Assembly: GCA_040954595.2 (NCBI GenBank)
Contig: CM082595.2
Coordinates: 4,092,001-4,156,000 of the forward strand
DNA from: Balanoglossus misakiensis
Lineage: Eukaryota; Hemichordata
Length of the DNA: 64,000 nt
Direction of reading: 5' to 3'
Shown here: positions 13,136 to 26,627 of the stretch, one piece after another
Layout: the number at the start of each line of letters is the position of its first letter
How positions within the stretch are numbered: the stretch's first letter is position 1
Position numbers and translations under genes: made by a program
The notes under the pieces: generated by a model
Databases searched by the model: none
What the model saw: only the letters and a program-made list of their open reading frames with translations
Told to the model about the DNA's origin: nothing

Positions 13136-13548
13136 TCTTATAAAAACTGTTTTTATGAATATACACATACAAACATGTACTTCCGGAATGACAATCGTGT
13201 TCATAGTGGTTTCGATTTAAAGTCATTAGCCTGGTTTCTATTATAAACATGATGAACAGAGAAAGGATTTTTAATTTTCAGAAGAAAAAGGGCATTTTTG
13301 TTTGTACACAACGGGCATGTGAAGAAAAAAATCTCTAAAAAAATATTCAGCCTTGGGAACCGGGATATGTGAAGAAGTCTAATTATAGCTACTATTATGC
13401 AATATATAAATCATTACAATGTATACTACGACAATGTCGTTGATATGTAAAATACGAGATATGCTTTGAAAGGATAATATCTCCGTTTAATGATAGGAAA
13501 AGGCACTACCAGTTTGAGAATGGCGTGGGTCAGTGATGGTTCTGAATT

Positions 13549-16500
13549 TTAGAGTTTGTACCGCTTGACTTGGTTTTTGACACTCGCTATGTTTCTCAGT
13601 TCTTTGTTCATGTAGTAAGGCTTCTCAGCCGAGCCGTCATTTCTCTCAAGATCTTCCACTGAAAACAAGAAAATAGAAAGAAGGATTTGGTTTATTCGGC
13701 AAAACCAACCGGCTATGGTAAATCAACTATGCATTCGTTACATACATGTGCCGGAAAAGATTTCTTGGTGTTGAAACGTAGAAATGACTGTACATGTATT
13801 TGGATGTTATTTCCTATATAGCAAGTATCTTTCTCGTATACCCTTTGTCCTTACTAGTGAATTATATAGGTTTTGTACATAAACTGGTCATACTTACAGA
13901 AACAGAGAAATAGAGTGTCTATCGCCATATTGTATACACTGAAGAACACGGAAGCTATCATGTATGTGAGGACACAGATAACCTACAATGGAAAGATAAT
14001 CATTTTAGCACGGTAGCAATGGGAGTTATCCCATACCTCAGTAGTACTGTTCTCAAACATATTTTAATCCCATACACTGCGACCCACGATGCTGTGTGAT
14101 TCCATGTGTTGCGCGACCACTTGTGGCCAATTGATATTAGGTCACCTTCATCACCAGTTGTTGTTGTTGTTGTTGTTGTTGTTGCAACCATTATTCTCTT
14201 ATGGTGACATGACCCACCGGCCTTGTCAGCATCCTTGCGAACTGCGCCCCCGACGCCAATACCGAGACTATAAACTTACCACGATGGGGACCCAGAAATA
14301 GTTGAGCGTCGGCACAGAGCCGAAGTACCTGGCCAGGTACTGCTCATACCACGTGACTCTCCCAGTGAAGAAGAAGAAACTGATGACTCCAATTCCAGCC
14401 GAGACCATGAGTTTGCTCATGAAGAGGAGGAAATCTACTATCTTGTCCAAAACCACCACTCTGTAGAAAGTTGAATGAAGAGTATAGGTTTTCAGTGGCT
14501 GATCATATGAATACCAGCAGAGTAATAAAATTTAAACTTCACACGTGAAACCCCAGCAAGTGTTTATAAACCACTTTACACTCACCTGACGATATTTCTC
14601 ATGAGGAGAAAGAATGCATTTTTGGCCGAGGTGCAAAAGTTCTTTCCATAGATAGCAATCTGAAAGAGACAAATAGATTGATTGCTTTATACGACATTTC
14701 TTACGATCTTATGGTGATGTCGTGTCAGTTCTTGTGCTTTGGTTTCCAACCTAGTCAAAACTAATGGCGGAATGTTATGATGAATTGTATACAGTATAGT
14801 TGATGTCAAGGTACACCTTTGGTCACGCCATGATTGGCTTTCAAAAAGACATGGCCATATTAACCTACCATAATATACGCATTCTTGTTGAGAAACCTCA
14901 GAAACTTTTCCAAACACCAGAGACAACACTTCATACACTTGAGCAGAAATCTGGCCACTTTGTTTTCAGCACCTGTTGAAAATAGAATGGACCAATCAGC
15001 TTGTCTTATTTTTGTCAAATTCAAACACCTAATATACATCTTGATATCATTAACCTGTTTAAGTGTGCAGTAATATAAATATCAATTTGTGCCGCTTACC
15101 TTTCAGTTTCTGGTCGATATATTCCAAAGTAACCCTGGCAAGCTGGACCAGTGCGATTAGAAGTGAACCAAACGCCAAGGAACCTAAGTGGTACCTACAG
15201 ATAGAAGCAATCTTATTTAGTCTACAATTAAACTATATAGCCAGCCAGCCAGCCAGCCAGCCAGCCAGACAGACAGACGGACAGTTCTGTGAATATAACG
15301 AACTCTGGTCAATAGTAGCCGGGTGCACTTACCGCAAAGCTCTCCAAACTGACTTGGTTATAGGAAGTGCCGGGATATCTCTGGGTTTGTTGAAAGCCCA
15401 GTAATAAGACGCAAAGGCACCGGCCAGGGCCATCTCACCGAAGGCGACGATGAAATTCATCAACCAGAACAATCCAAGTAATGCATAAAATTGCATGCCG
15501 ATTAAGTTGGAGCTACCACTGTATTCGATGAAGACGCACTTGGCCATGGTGCCGTTATTATCAAAGTTCTGGTAAAATAAATTAAAATAGTATTCAAACA
15601 TAAAATAGCTTAATATTAAATATCATTCATGGATAATTGTAAATATATGCTTCGGGAATTTTTTGTGACATGCTGATATGATTATCGCATTAATCTGCTA
15701 GTTTCTGTATATTATATTTATTGATTTGAACTGTTTAATCATGTACGTGAACATACCGTGGCATCGCATGCTTCTCCGTCCGCCAGAGGGAAGTCCGAAG
15801 GTGCGCCCACTACTTTATAGGTGGCACTGTTCGAAGTGGCCAGGAAGACTGCGAGCACAATCCACACTCCGAATAGTGCCACCTCCAGAATGAATGGTAT
15901 GATCGGCCACAGTAGAGTAAACATCATGTTCGATATAGCCCTGCGAAAAACAATAGAGAGTTAGGGAAGAATCATTTCATTTCTGGGGCGGGTGGAGCAT
16001 GTACGTGATAATGATTTGATTTCCTATATCGCCGAATTTGGGAAACAAGAATTTATTTTAATATTTACCTGCTTCCTTCTTTGATCAAGGCAATAGCCAG
16101 CCTGATTCTGTTACACAGGAAAATTACCAGCAGCAGCAGAATGAGTGTGAGGACTGAAAGGATGATAGCTGGAAAATAGAGTTGCAATGATGTAGTTATG
16201 GACATTACGCCATATTTATAGTGTTAAATACAGAACAGCTATATTAATATACAAGGGAAGTACAGTACATGTATAATACTCACTGAACGTCAGCCAAGTT
16301 TCTTTCATTTTGAAGTAGGCTTGCAACTCAAGTGTGAACTGAAATGCAATGTTTGAACTACCCAGCGACGCCAAGGCCGTGTATTCAGAAGCACAGCAAT
16401 AGATACCTGCAGAGAAGATGGGTTAGTATTCATTGCAAATCCACTAATATATTATTTATTCATTTATCATCAAATATTCAGAAATAAGACTTTTATAGTT

Positions 16501-19500
16501 AGTTACATTGATTGGTTGGTTGATTGATTGATTGATTGATTGCCAACTTACCAATACCGAGGAGCACAAATGTTATCATGATAGACAGCCAGACCATTAT
16601 GCCAGCTATCCATCTCATAATGAATATCCAGAGCAGACACACTAGCATACCAATGATGGAACCCCTGTGGAAACAATTATAAAAGTCTGTCTGAGACACC
16701 CTTCCAATATTTCTGTGCTACGGAGTGAGTTTCTAGTTCGAGTTCTTGGAGTCAATACAACTCATGTGTCAGTTCATATTTTGCATTGAGAACCGAGGGG
16801 CCGAATACTGTTGAAGGTGAACAAGAAACTATTGAATATAAACAACGTGAACTGTAACAACTACGGCCCCTTTAATGATGTTGCCAGCACAAAATCACGT
16901 TGTAGTAATCGTCACTTACGCTAGCATAAACATCCAGGATTCATTGAAGTCATTAAATATTCTATTAGCCACAGCCTGTGCTTCCAGATACGCCGCCAGA
17001 GCCCTAAAGGAATAATGGAAAAATATGCAAATTATTAAAGGGCACGTGTGAGAATTTTCTGTTTATATATACAGTATTGCCAAAGTCCAGAGAGACTCAG
17101 TGAAACTGGGGCCTTTACTTACTTTTCGGCATCTTTGACATCATCAAAGGATATCGTGTTATTATTTTTATCCTGCAGGGGTCGGTCGCTTCCATCTTTA
17201 ATAAGGTCCGCACCAGTATCCACTATGAATGATGGGATACATCGACCATGAACTGCGAAATAAAATTGAAATATAATTTTGCGCCATGGAAACGTTTTCT
17301 TTTGTACTATCGGAGAATATCTCCTTTGATAGGTGGCAGATAAGTATTAATAAATTTTATTCCAAAATGAATTTGTCAATATTTCGTAAAGATGAATATA
17401 TCCTCAAACGAGTGTGGAAAACCCTAACCCTACACAGCACAGTTTATGCTTACGTGGGGTTGATTCGAAATAGTAGGCAGCGCATTCGTCATATTCAAAT
17501 AACTCCAGTGGTCTCTGCAGAAAATGGAAGAAATACAGAATTTATAATCAATATAAGCCATTCAGAACCAAAAGAAATCCCACACAACTTATAATGGACA
17601 CAAGGCTTTACTTATTATAACCAAAGTTGTCATCAAACTTCATAACTATTGGCGTTGCTTTGTCCCATACCTTTCCCAAGGATTCCGGGTCTGTTTCATA
17701 TTCACAGATATATTTTCCCCAGTCCACGCCGCTTGGACCACCAACTTGGTAAGTGGCCTCGTCATAAATACCGGTCCACGAAGAAGTTGGACACTCAGAC
17801 ACGCAGATCTAGAAGAGTGCGAGAGGGAATTCATTATATGGCCATTTGTGAAGTAGGAGACTTTTTGTTGGCCACAACGGGATGGCATGCATCTCGCCAC
17901 GGGAAGGTAGGGGGAAAGGGGAGGGTCAGAGTTTAAAATTCTTACCTGTTTTGTCGGACACTGAAGTTGCAATAGTGTCGTAGCACTAGCGCACTTGACC
18001 AGGTCGAAGTAAAACAAATACGGTCTGTCTCTTTAGTGATCAAGGTATAACAGGGAAACAGCAGACCAGTGGGGAAAATAGACAAAAATAATTGTGTAAA
18101 TGTTATGAAATCGTGTTTTGGAATTTTGAATCTATAAAAAACTGATAATATATAATGGCGTGCAACATTCTGATCTGAAGGTCAATTCGAGGTCAACGAA
18201 ACCTACTTACTTTACATATTCGTCATATCCGCATATTTGCCCTCGATAATCGGTCGGATAGATTAACTTATTCGGATTGCCATTTCTCCAAGCTGTGGAG
18301 AAATTAATGAAATGCAAAGTACCTCACAGAATCGAGCTAAGTTTAGATAGCAGGGGAATCTTTTAATACCTTTCCTTTAAATGCAGTTCTCATACAAAGT
18401 TAAATTATGTGGTACATGGAGAAATGATCTTCGGGAAGTGAAACGTGAGCTTAACGAACCTCGTGCTTTTTAGTGTATAAATAGCAGTGAAGTGGTTTAC
18501 CAGGAAAACAGATGTGAAATATTGTGTATCAACTTACCATACCCGCCCAAAATAACCAGTCCAACGATGAACGCAATGAATATAAGGCAACAGATTATAT
18601 CTGTGCATCCCCTATAAGCATAGGGCAATTAAAATTTATAACAAATGATTACATTGGTGTAAGAGTTTGAAATCTTCTTGGTTTCCGGGATTCCCGATAT
18701 GAAATATGATAACAACCAGCTGTATATACAATCAAAGTGTGCTTTGTTTGACGATGAGGATGTTTCCTTATTACTGCTGCATTGCACATATGTTTGATTC
18801 GTAGCTGAGACCAATATGCTAAAAGAGAATCGGACGCTTCTGTATATATTCAGAGGTTGCAGACAAGAGTGACCTCGGTTTCGAGAAGTCGTGGGACGAT
18901 ATGCTAATATCTGCTCACCTGTTTGCGATTGGTCCTTTAAAATTTGGGTCAAATTTCACTGGGGTTCCTGAAATACAGTTAACATACACAAACTTAACAT
19001 GGCTGTAATAAATTAAACTGTTCGAGTTTCACAATTGTGTTTTTAGTGTGTATTGATGATTGTGCACTAGTCTTGGCGTACGGCTGAGCATAGACTAACC
19101 ATGTATGAGTTCAAAACTGAGGAATCGGTTCTTATTTACGACATGGTCGATTTTAGCGTGCTATTGACAAAATGAAACAATGACTGGTGCAGTCCGAGGT
19201 CATGAGCAATGCCATATGTGAATGGTGTCTTTTTGCATAATAAGAATAGGCCTTGAAATACTAGTATCTCTCGCATTGTGTGTACATGTATAGTGTCAAC
19301 GCTGTGTCAATGTACTCCAGACTATGGGACACACACACACACACGCGTGCATGAGATTGCTGTTAAACATTAGCCAAACTAGCAAATAAAGTAAATATTG
19401 ACAACTGCAATTTCTGACGTCTGATTCAAACATTCAAACGTCCCTCATAGGAACATACATCAGATTCTTGGTCTAATTTTAGTACTTACGTCCACACATT

Positions 19501-20232
19501 GCAGGGTCGATAAATTATTCACAGTCGGTTATTATTTATTTTTTGTTCTACCGTTCCGGTTTTGTCAATCCCTTTGTGGTTTATTTTACATTAAAGGGTG
19601 GAGAATTGATATGATTCCGCCACCACCCCCGGGGACATTATATCTGTTGTTTAGGGGTGTGCCACCTGACGTGTCTTACTGTGGTTTATTGGCCGCGGGG
19701 AGGTCAGAGGTCACACACTGAATAACGAGTGTCGACACAAATGAAACTCGACCAACCGTTGACACGACCTCGTTTTACAATTATTATATGGTCAACTCTG
19801 GACACACTGTTATTTTCCCTTGACAGTCTAATGCTATAGTCGGTATGAATTTTGAACAGAAATCAGACTTTTCCGCGGATGGTACATATAGTCTACCAAG
19901 ATGGCGTACATATGAAATACCTGTGTGTGACCATGCCAAAATGCTCTTTGTGCAAATATTTCCAACAAAAGAAGTTTTATTGCGTTTCAACCTATATACA
20001 TGCACCGCACGCAAATTTAGTCAGCCACAAAAGCAGCCTTGTAAAAAGTATGTCAATTGTTATCACAACTCTCTATGGAGATTCTGACAATTTTAAGTTC
20101 CAAATTCGGCAGACGACAATATTTGTACGTGCCGTGCGAAAGGGAAGTGTATGCAGTACACTTACCGTACTTGCTTTCCGTGTCATTCTCTGCTACAGCT
20201 TCGTTCCTACCTGTTGAACTACCACCGCCCAT
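13549..20232 (-). CDS. SLC44A: Choline transporter-like protein (SLC44 family)
   Basis: Twenty coding exons: 20166-20232, 18919-18967, 18538-18611, 18211-18292, 17946-18030, 17612-17808, 17454-17514, 17123-17252, 16920-17003, 16552-16664, 16284-16406, 16069-16168, 15757-15940, 15333-15568, 15100-15194, 14869-14972, 14586-14659, 14280-14460, 13898-13982, 13549-13658; about 744 residues. CTL proteins are multi-pass carriers of choline (and, for some, ethanolamine) in plasma and mitochondrial membranes. Family marks: [18 protein letters not shown] near the N-terminus, a first TM helix [19 protein letters not shown], a Cys-rich extracellular loop ([29 protein letters not shown]), a run of hydrophobic helices in the centre, [18 protein letters not shown], and the C-terminal [18 protein letters not shown]. 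The start used is MGGGSS, a possible myristoylation signal; an in-frame ATG lies 21 nt upstream. All phases fit except the 17612/17514 junction, which is 1 nt out. Confidence 0.92.
14158..14184. repeat. TTG trinucleotide microsatellite
   Basis: Nine or so tandem TTG units in an SLC44 intron, giving artificial Leu/Thr runs in both strands. It is simple sequence, not coding. Confidence 0.85.
15241..15284. repeat. CCAG / CAGA tetranucleotide microsatellite
   Basis: Compound repeat of CCAG then CAGA/CGGA units in an SLC44 intron between exons 15100-15194 and 15333-15568. Confidence 0.8.
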
Positions 20233-21985
20233 AACGTCATGTATCGAGTGCACTTCTTTTTCACGCTGTTAATCTGTTTGTTACAAATAAAAATGACATC
20301 AGCGTCAAATCATTGGACTATGCGCAAGCTCTCCGTACAAGTTACCGCTGGGGTCAAATATGGTGACTTGTTCCCCCGGATCGAGAGTGGCATATATATA
20401 TGGTTATATTTGTTTACCTATTTACGATTTATGACCCTGTGGAGCATTGATCTGAATGATATTTAAATTAGCAAAGGTCGTTCCGTGTCATTCTTTCCTG
20501 TTGGGGTCAAAGCAGATAGCGCTAACAAGTGTTATGGCGATCGAAAGTGACAATAGTTTATTCTTTTGTTTTTATTTCGCTTTGGAGAACACCGAGACTA
20601 ATTGGTTCATGGAACACGTTGAATTTGGGGTGTTTTTTTTTTTTTTAATTTAAAGGTACTGAGTAAAGTCTGGATAAACCCAAACCGGGTTGTTTCTGTA
20701 AAAAGGGATTTGACAACTCGACTTACGTAACGCGAGACACGTACACCCCCGCTATTCTGAACAAGTCTTGCTAATTGAAGCAGAGCTCGCGCTACGCGTC
20801 CCTGCAGGCAACGCATAGTCCTTTCAGCTCATTGTTATGTAAGAATACAATTCTTCTGCCGACAAAGGAACGCATATCGGAGGCGACTGTCGAGAGATAA
20901 GTCCAGTGAAGTGCACCAGAGGTTTTTATCGCGTGTACTTACGATGAAAGCCAATCTTTGCACTTCAGTCTCGTCAAGTACAGGGTTCTTTTATCTGTGA
21001 GCAGTTGAAATGAAATTATCCGTACGTATATCTGGCAATTGCAAGGCGGACTGAACTTGACGACTCATCTATTTATTTTTTCAAACACTTTTCACTTTAA
21101 GTTGTGCAAAACTCATTTATGAGTGTGTGTATTTGTGTTTCTTTAACAGTGCAATTCGACTTTTCACACTAGTATCTGAAGTCAGACACCGTGACTTACA
21201 GCTACTGAACGTTCTGTACTCTAGTCGGTGTGCGCGCGCACACTCAAACACAAATGAAACACTCAATTCGTCATTTTCCGCCGATGATGGAGTCGTTCAA
21301 ATTTCCAACGCAGGGCCACGTAGGTCAGAGTTGAGTTTCAATCTATTTGCCTGGGCCAAAGCATCCTCCTAGTCGGACCCCTCATCAACACATGCGGGTC
21401 AGTATGGTAATGCACGCGCGCGCGTTTTTAATATATACATGTATTTAAATTACTTGACTTTGCTGTAAACAAGCGTGCTTGGTTAATAAAATTGCTCAGC
21501 AATGTTTTACGAGCAGCCTTTAGTATTTTGCGCATGTTAGTTGTTGCCAGGAAAAAAATATCAAACATGCGTTGGAAATTTTGCTCAACGGCACAAAAGT
21601 GAAAAAAAAAATCGACAAAAATCACCCGTACATAAGATTAAATGTACTAAGCAATTTTTTTTCGGATGACTTTGGCTCAGCTAATTTTTCCTGTTTACGT
21701 CATACTTTAATTCAGAAATTTGTTGGTGACGTCATTCAAACCTCCCAACACTCAAACTCGCCGTATGGTGGCGACATTTAAAATTCCTGAACAGGGATCC
21801 GGGTCACTGTCCGTTGTGTCAGAACTGACCTCAATCTCTCTGCCTTCCAGACAACAGGTGCGATCTGTCTGAAAACGTACGCGTGCGTTTTCAATATATA
21901 TTTAAATTACATGACTTTGCTTGGGTCAACTTTTTCTAGGGCGTCTACGTTGCTCACCTGTCCAAACGTGCTAAGCGTAAGTGAC

Positions 21986-22050
21986 CAATCACAAGCGCTG
22001 TGGTTTGCCTGTCTCAAGTAATTGACCAATCAGAATCGTCAGGGTATAAA
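21986..22050 (+). promoter_or_regulatory. Possible orphan core promoter (two CCAAT boxes plus TATAAA)
   Basis: Two GACCAATCA motifs (about 21982 and 22024) stand upstream of GGTATAAATTA (about 22042), an order typical of RNA polymerase II promoters. No convincing gene follows; the 96-codon frame at 22089 has no recognisable features. It may be chance or a noncoding transcript. Confidence 0.25.
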
Positions 22051-24205
22051 TTAATTAGCCAAGCAATGACGATTGCTCGATTGTTTCGTTGTGGTACAGA
22101 CACGTCTGTGGTTGTGGGTTCATGCTAATCGAACTGTTTGACCTCACTGCAATTTCTAATTATTACATGTTATTTGAAAGGCATAAACATGGATCAAAGC
22201 TATTTTTAAGGCTGCAGATGCATATAGAAAATCAGAGAAAATATCTGAGAAAAGAGGCGTTTGTTCCAGGGATTTTACTCAGCTATAATTTCTTTTATGT
22301 TAGCAGCCTTTTGTTTACAAAATTTTTGATGTCGTCATTACGTCATTACATCACCTCTCGCCCAGTAACGTCCGGCTAGGTCACGTTACCACAGTGCTAT
22401 ATGTCATTCCCGTCGTTGGTGGCGACAATTAACGTATACATGTATCAAGGTCTCGGCGATGGTCGGGTGGTCGGGATTACTTTTCAAGAATAAAAAAAAT
22501 GTTGCATTCAATCTGATACTAGTATTACAGACATCCGTTGTGGATTTTATTTGGCACTGTTCTTTTGTATGTTAACCGTGTATGTACAACTAGTGTTTAT
22601 AAGTTGGCAGTGCCAATTGCCATAGACTTGATTAAAGTTTATGAAAGAGGAACCAACATTAATTTGGTGAATCTCTGTCGCATTTGTTAAATTTCAGTTT
22701 TTGTTCCCTTATGGGAAAAAAGTCATCTGAGTATCCGTCATCGTGGTTTCTATTACGTCACAAACACGTGAACGCAGACCTCTGACGTAGGCTAAAGGGT
22801 TCTGCAATTGTTCGGGGTTATGTATTCTTTAATTTCATTTTTTGATTATAAAGGATCAGAACGCTAAAAGAGGACTGACTGATCGTCACTATAGCTATAA
22901 CACAATATCTGTACAGGCGAGTTGATGTCAAGTTTACAGTTTGGGACAGGCAGGGCGGCCCGTGTTTACAGTAATTAAGAGGCATTTATCATGGGTCAGA
23001 GATACTGTACATGATAGCATCATCACATGACCATCTCGTGTACGTGGATGTACATGTATACGCGAACATTAGAGTTCACTTTGACACGCTCAGAGTTGGT
23101 GGCGTCAGTACAAATCAACCAAGATTGTCTCTAGTTTAAGGACTTATCCAGTCATCAGTTTCTGATCCAAGATCTTCCATGATACTATATGTCAGAGCTT
23201 TCTGACCAAAGGTTGCGAAACATCGAACAACTGACAAGAACAACAGGCTAGTGTTTATATTTTACCGTGTGTAATTTATATGTTGACGTGAACCTAGCCA
23301 GGCCAGGAATTTTAGATGCCACTGCCACTTGGGGGATATACACGATATCTAATGTGATTTATGTCAACCCACGTAAAGACAACTCAGGAGTCATGCCAAT
23401 AGGCTTAAAATAGACTATCAGAACAAGAATGTATAAATTACACCAAAAATAATAGCATGTGATAGTGATCGGACTCTACTCAGTTATTTTCTGTAATATG
23501 GTATGAATTGGACCGTCATAATACCGTGGATTTTCCAAATATTTTCCTATTATGGCCTCGGAATCATCGACATGTGATATTTCATAGGTGCCTACCATCG
23601 CCAAGTATCATCGAGCAGAATGTATCAGAGGACAATAGACAGAAGCGAAAATATATTATCTAGTCAACCCTAATCTATCCAAATATTTACCTCACCAAAA
23701 TATTGCGTACGTTATAACCGTCACGAGATAAAGTGGGAATGATTTATTACATGCGTCGCGACCTTGTTAAGCGCCCTCTACTGGTGATAAAACCGTGGTC
23801 GGAGTTCTAACAGGTGGTTTTAGTTGGTCGTACCACGGTCACTCGGTCGTACGTACAAATGCCTTTCCAAGACTGTGTTGTTGGGTATAACTTAATGTGT
23901 TACGTTATGTTATATACGTAAGCATAAGCTTTTGAGGACTTAAACTTGATGACGCATTTTAAAGAAGATTGGGTAGTTAATAATCAACGCCGCTGTTTTT
24001 TTTGCAGGCGTGGCCTATCAAAATTCATATTTACCATTCATCACTGAGAAAACACGCAGGCGTAACTCACATATCGAGCAGTCTCCTTCAAGTCCGTGAC
24101 GATCGCTTCGTAACTACCAACTAGTCGTCGTCGTCGTTGTTGTAAGACTAGTGTGGTCTATTGGTCATCTTTCTGGCGTTGATCAGCTCAGCGGGTGTAC
24201 ACGTT

Positions 24206-24240
24206 CAATATATACGGGTTGAAACAGTCTCCGTCAGTAG
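24206..24240 (+). promoter_or_regulatory. Possible TATA-like element and noncoding first exon end of scramblase B
   Basis: CAATATATACG is followed about 25 nt later by CAGTAG and a strong GTAAGT splice donor at 24241. Scramblase B has a 5' UTR splice acceptor at 25279 with no coding upstream, so a noncoding first exon is expected on this side. The assignment is inference. Confidence 0.3.
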
Positions 24241-25297
24241 GTAAGTGGGTCTGTATCATTTTGCAGTCGTGCGCACCTTTACGATACCCCCTCCTCGCTA
24301 TCAGCACCTAAGAAGCTTGCTTCCCACGACTCTCAACACACACATCGGAACAACCTGCCAAATTTGCCGCAAAAAACATCATATCCGCCACGTCCAAGAT
24401 TTAAGTCTTTTACCGTGTTGTGGTGACCTTTTGGATGTACCAATAGAGGCAAAGTCGCACATTTTATGAAAAAACGCAGACATAGTTCTTTGCCTGTAGT
24501 GTAAAAAGGTAGTTTCTCTCCGAGATGCCTTTACACACTTATGTCTGTATATATTCCCCAAGTATCAATGAATGGAAGTTTCACTTATCTGCGCATGATT
24601 CTCAGTAAATTCAGAATTATATTTCGCCCAAAGAAAGAACTTTAAACTACATCAACAGACCGATTTTCCTACTAATTCCCAACCCCGCGCCATTTTCTCA
24701 GTAATTTAACCGAGAGATTTCATAACTCGGACATACAATACATAAATCATGACATTCGTTGACTGTACTTTGCTGTGTCAATAGACATGGTTAGCGGCGA
24801 ACTTTGACCTTACCGTCGTCATGGTATCTCGGATACCGAGGCTGGAACTGTGATTCCTATTGAGAATCCCAAATGCGAGTTTGCATAACGAAACGAGTAA
24901 ACGGACTTTGCACCTTTGTATATTTGATAATTCAACATCGACTATGTGGTATTACATAATTAGATTATTTTAGCATTTTGTATAGTTGAAGCCTTTTCCC
25001 CCAAGGCAACAACTGTGATATTTAAACTTGTTGTGTGTACCACTCTAGTACACGACAAATACGTGGATTGAACACATGCAAATGTACCATCTGGTCATTT
25101 TTCATAAATATTTAAAATGTGTACTAAAGCAGCTTAAAATTCTAAATATTGCCATATATCCATCATATATATCATTGTTTATTAAATATAATATATGGCG
25201 TTACCACAGAAAACTGTATAATTGGCCAATATCGCCAGGCAGTCGAACAGTTGTCATTTTCTGTTTATTTTCATTTTAGGACATTAATTGAATAAAT

Positions 25298-26593
25298 ATG
25301 GAGCCACAACAACCGGTAAGGAATACCTTGCTTTTGTATCAGACACATGACTGTGTACACGCTTATATTTATATGTTTGTTATAAACAACGTTAGTTAGT
25401 TACCCACTTACTCAACGATTTGCCGATTAACAATCAATTTACTGAAGAAAAAAGTCGCTTTTTTCTGATAACCCCCTTCCTTTGCCAACTTCAGGTTCAA
25501 GTTCAACAACCAATGCCAGTTGACAAGAGTGACATCATGATGATGGCCCAACAAGCGTCGTGTCCACCGGGACTGGAATACGTCAGTCAGATAGATCAGT
25601 TGCTGGTACATCAACAGATTGAATTGTTGGAAGGTATTGAATGTGGTGGTGGTGGTGGTGGTGGTGGTGATGATGATGATGATGAGCTCAGAGTATATTA
25701 ATATGCAGACCAAATAAATGTGCTTTACTTCTCAGTAAATTGCGATTTCTCAACTTAGTGGCGATTTAACCTTACTCTATTCGCCCCACACAGCGTTCAC
25801 TGGGTTTGAGACAAACAACAAATACGTCGTCAAGAACAGCATGGGCCAACAAGTCTTCTACGCTGCCGAAGGTGAGAGTCAAATTGAAAATTCAATGTTC
25901 GGTAAACGTTACATAGTGGAATGTATTTTATTAAAGCACAATTACCTGCCATCCATGCATACAGCCATCGTTCGTCGGGATCGGAGGAGGATTGGTGAAG
26001 TGACCCAAGGGATGCTTGGTCAACGTATTACGATGTCTTCACACCTTTGAGAGAGGGGGAGATCAAGAAATCGAGGAGGAAGAGAGAGAGAGAGAGAGTA
26101 CTATATTAAGCATATTATCCCCTTTATTCATTGTAGAAACTAATGTGTGTATGCGCATATGTTGCGGACCACGAAGAGGATTCACAATACATATCCAGGA
26201 TAACAACCAAAGAGTAGGTTCATTTTTTAAATTTTAGTATCTCATTTATTTGAACTGCTCATGTGATCGATTCAACGAAAATAACAGTATAAATATACAA
26301 TAGAAATACTAGTACCTGCATTGAATTGCCTTGTGCAATCAATTGCATCTTAAGTTCATCGATATTTGGACCTTGGACAGATCATGCCTGACTTGTACGA
26401 CTGCTCTTTTCTCCCAGGAAGCCATGCGGATCTCGCGACACTTCAAGTGCTGTGCCGGGTGTTGCTGGTGTGCCGGGGCGGACTGCTGTGCCTTCGAGGT
26501 GTGCGTGGAAGCTCCTGTGGGCACACCAATCGGATATGTCAGACAAACGTGAGGATGTCTCTCTCTCTCTCTCTCTCTCTGAGTCTCTCTCTC

Positions 26594-26627
<34 letters not shown>

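Larger units (their letters stand above)
10392..13548. other. Intergenic region between scramblase A and SLC44 gene
   Basis: No protein gene supported. It should contain the noncoding first exon and promoter of scramblase A (minus), and the 3' UTR of the SLC44 gene up to about 13130. It holds a purine-rich GGGA repeat at about 10957-10991 and no coding exons I can recognise. Confidence 0.5.
20254..25297. other. Large gene-poor region between head-to-head SLC44 and scramblase B genes
   Basis: No coding gene supported over about 5 kb. It should hold the promoters of SLC44 (minus) and scramblase B (plus). A GTAAGT donor at 24241, with a TATA-like CAATATATACG about 30 nt upstream, may mark the noncoding first exon of scramblase B, whose 5' UTR acceptor is at about 25279. 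A CCAAT/TATA cluster at 21986-22050 and a local duplication (21421-21464 against 21881-21921) are the only other structures noticed. Confidence 0.5.

Noticed and set aside
20053-20253. Upstream start [11 protein letters not shown] for the SLC44 protein
   Set aside because: In frame but only seven residues longer; the second Met gives an MGGGSS start that resembles other CTL N-termini. It cannot be excluded from sequence alone.
22089-22379. 96-codon frame after the TATA/CCAAT cluster
   Set aside because: No recognisable domain, no second exon, and AT-rich composition like the surrounding gap.
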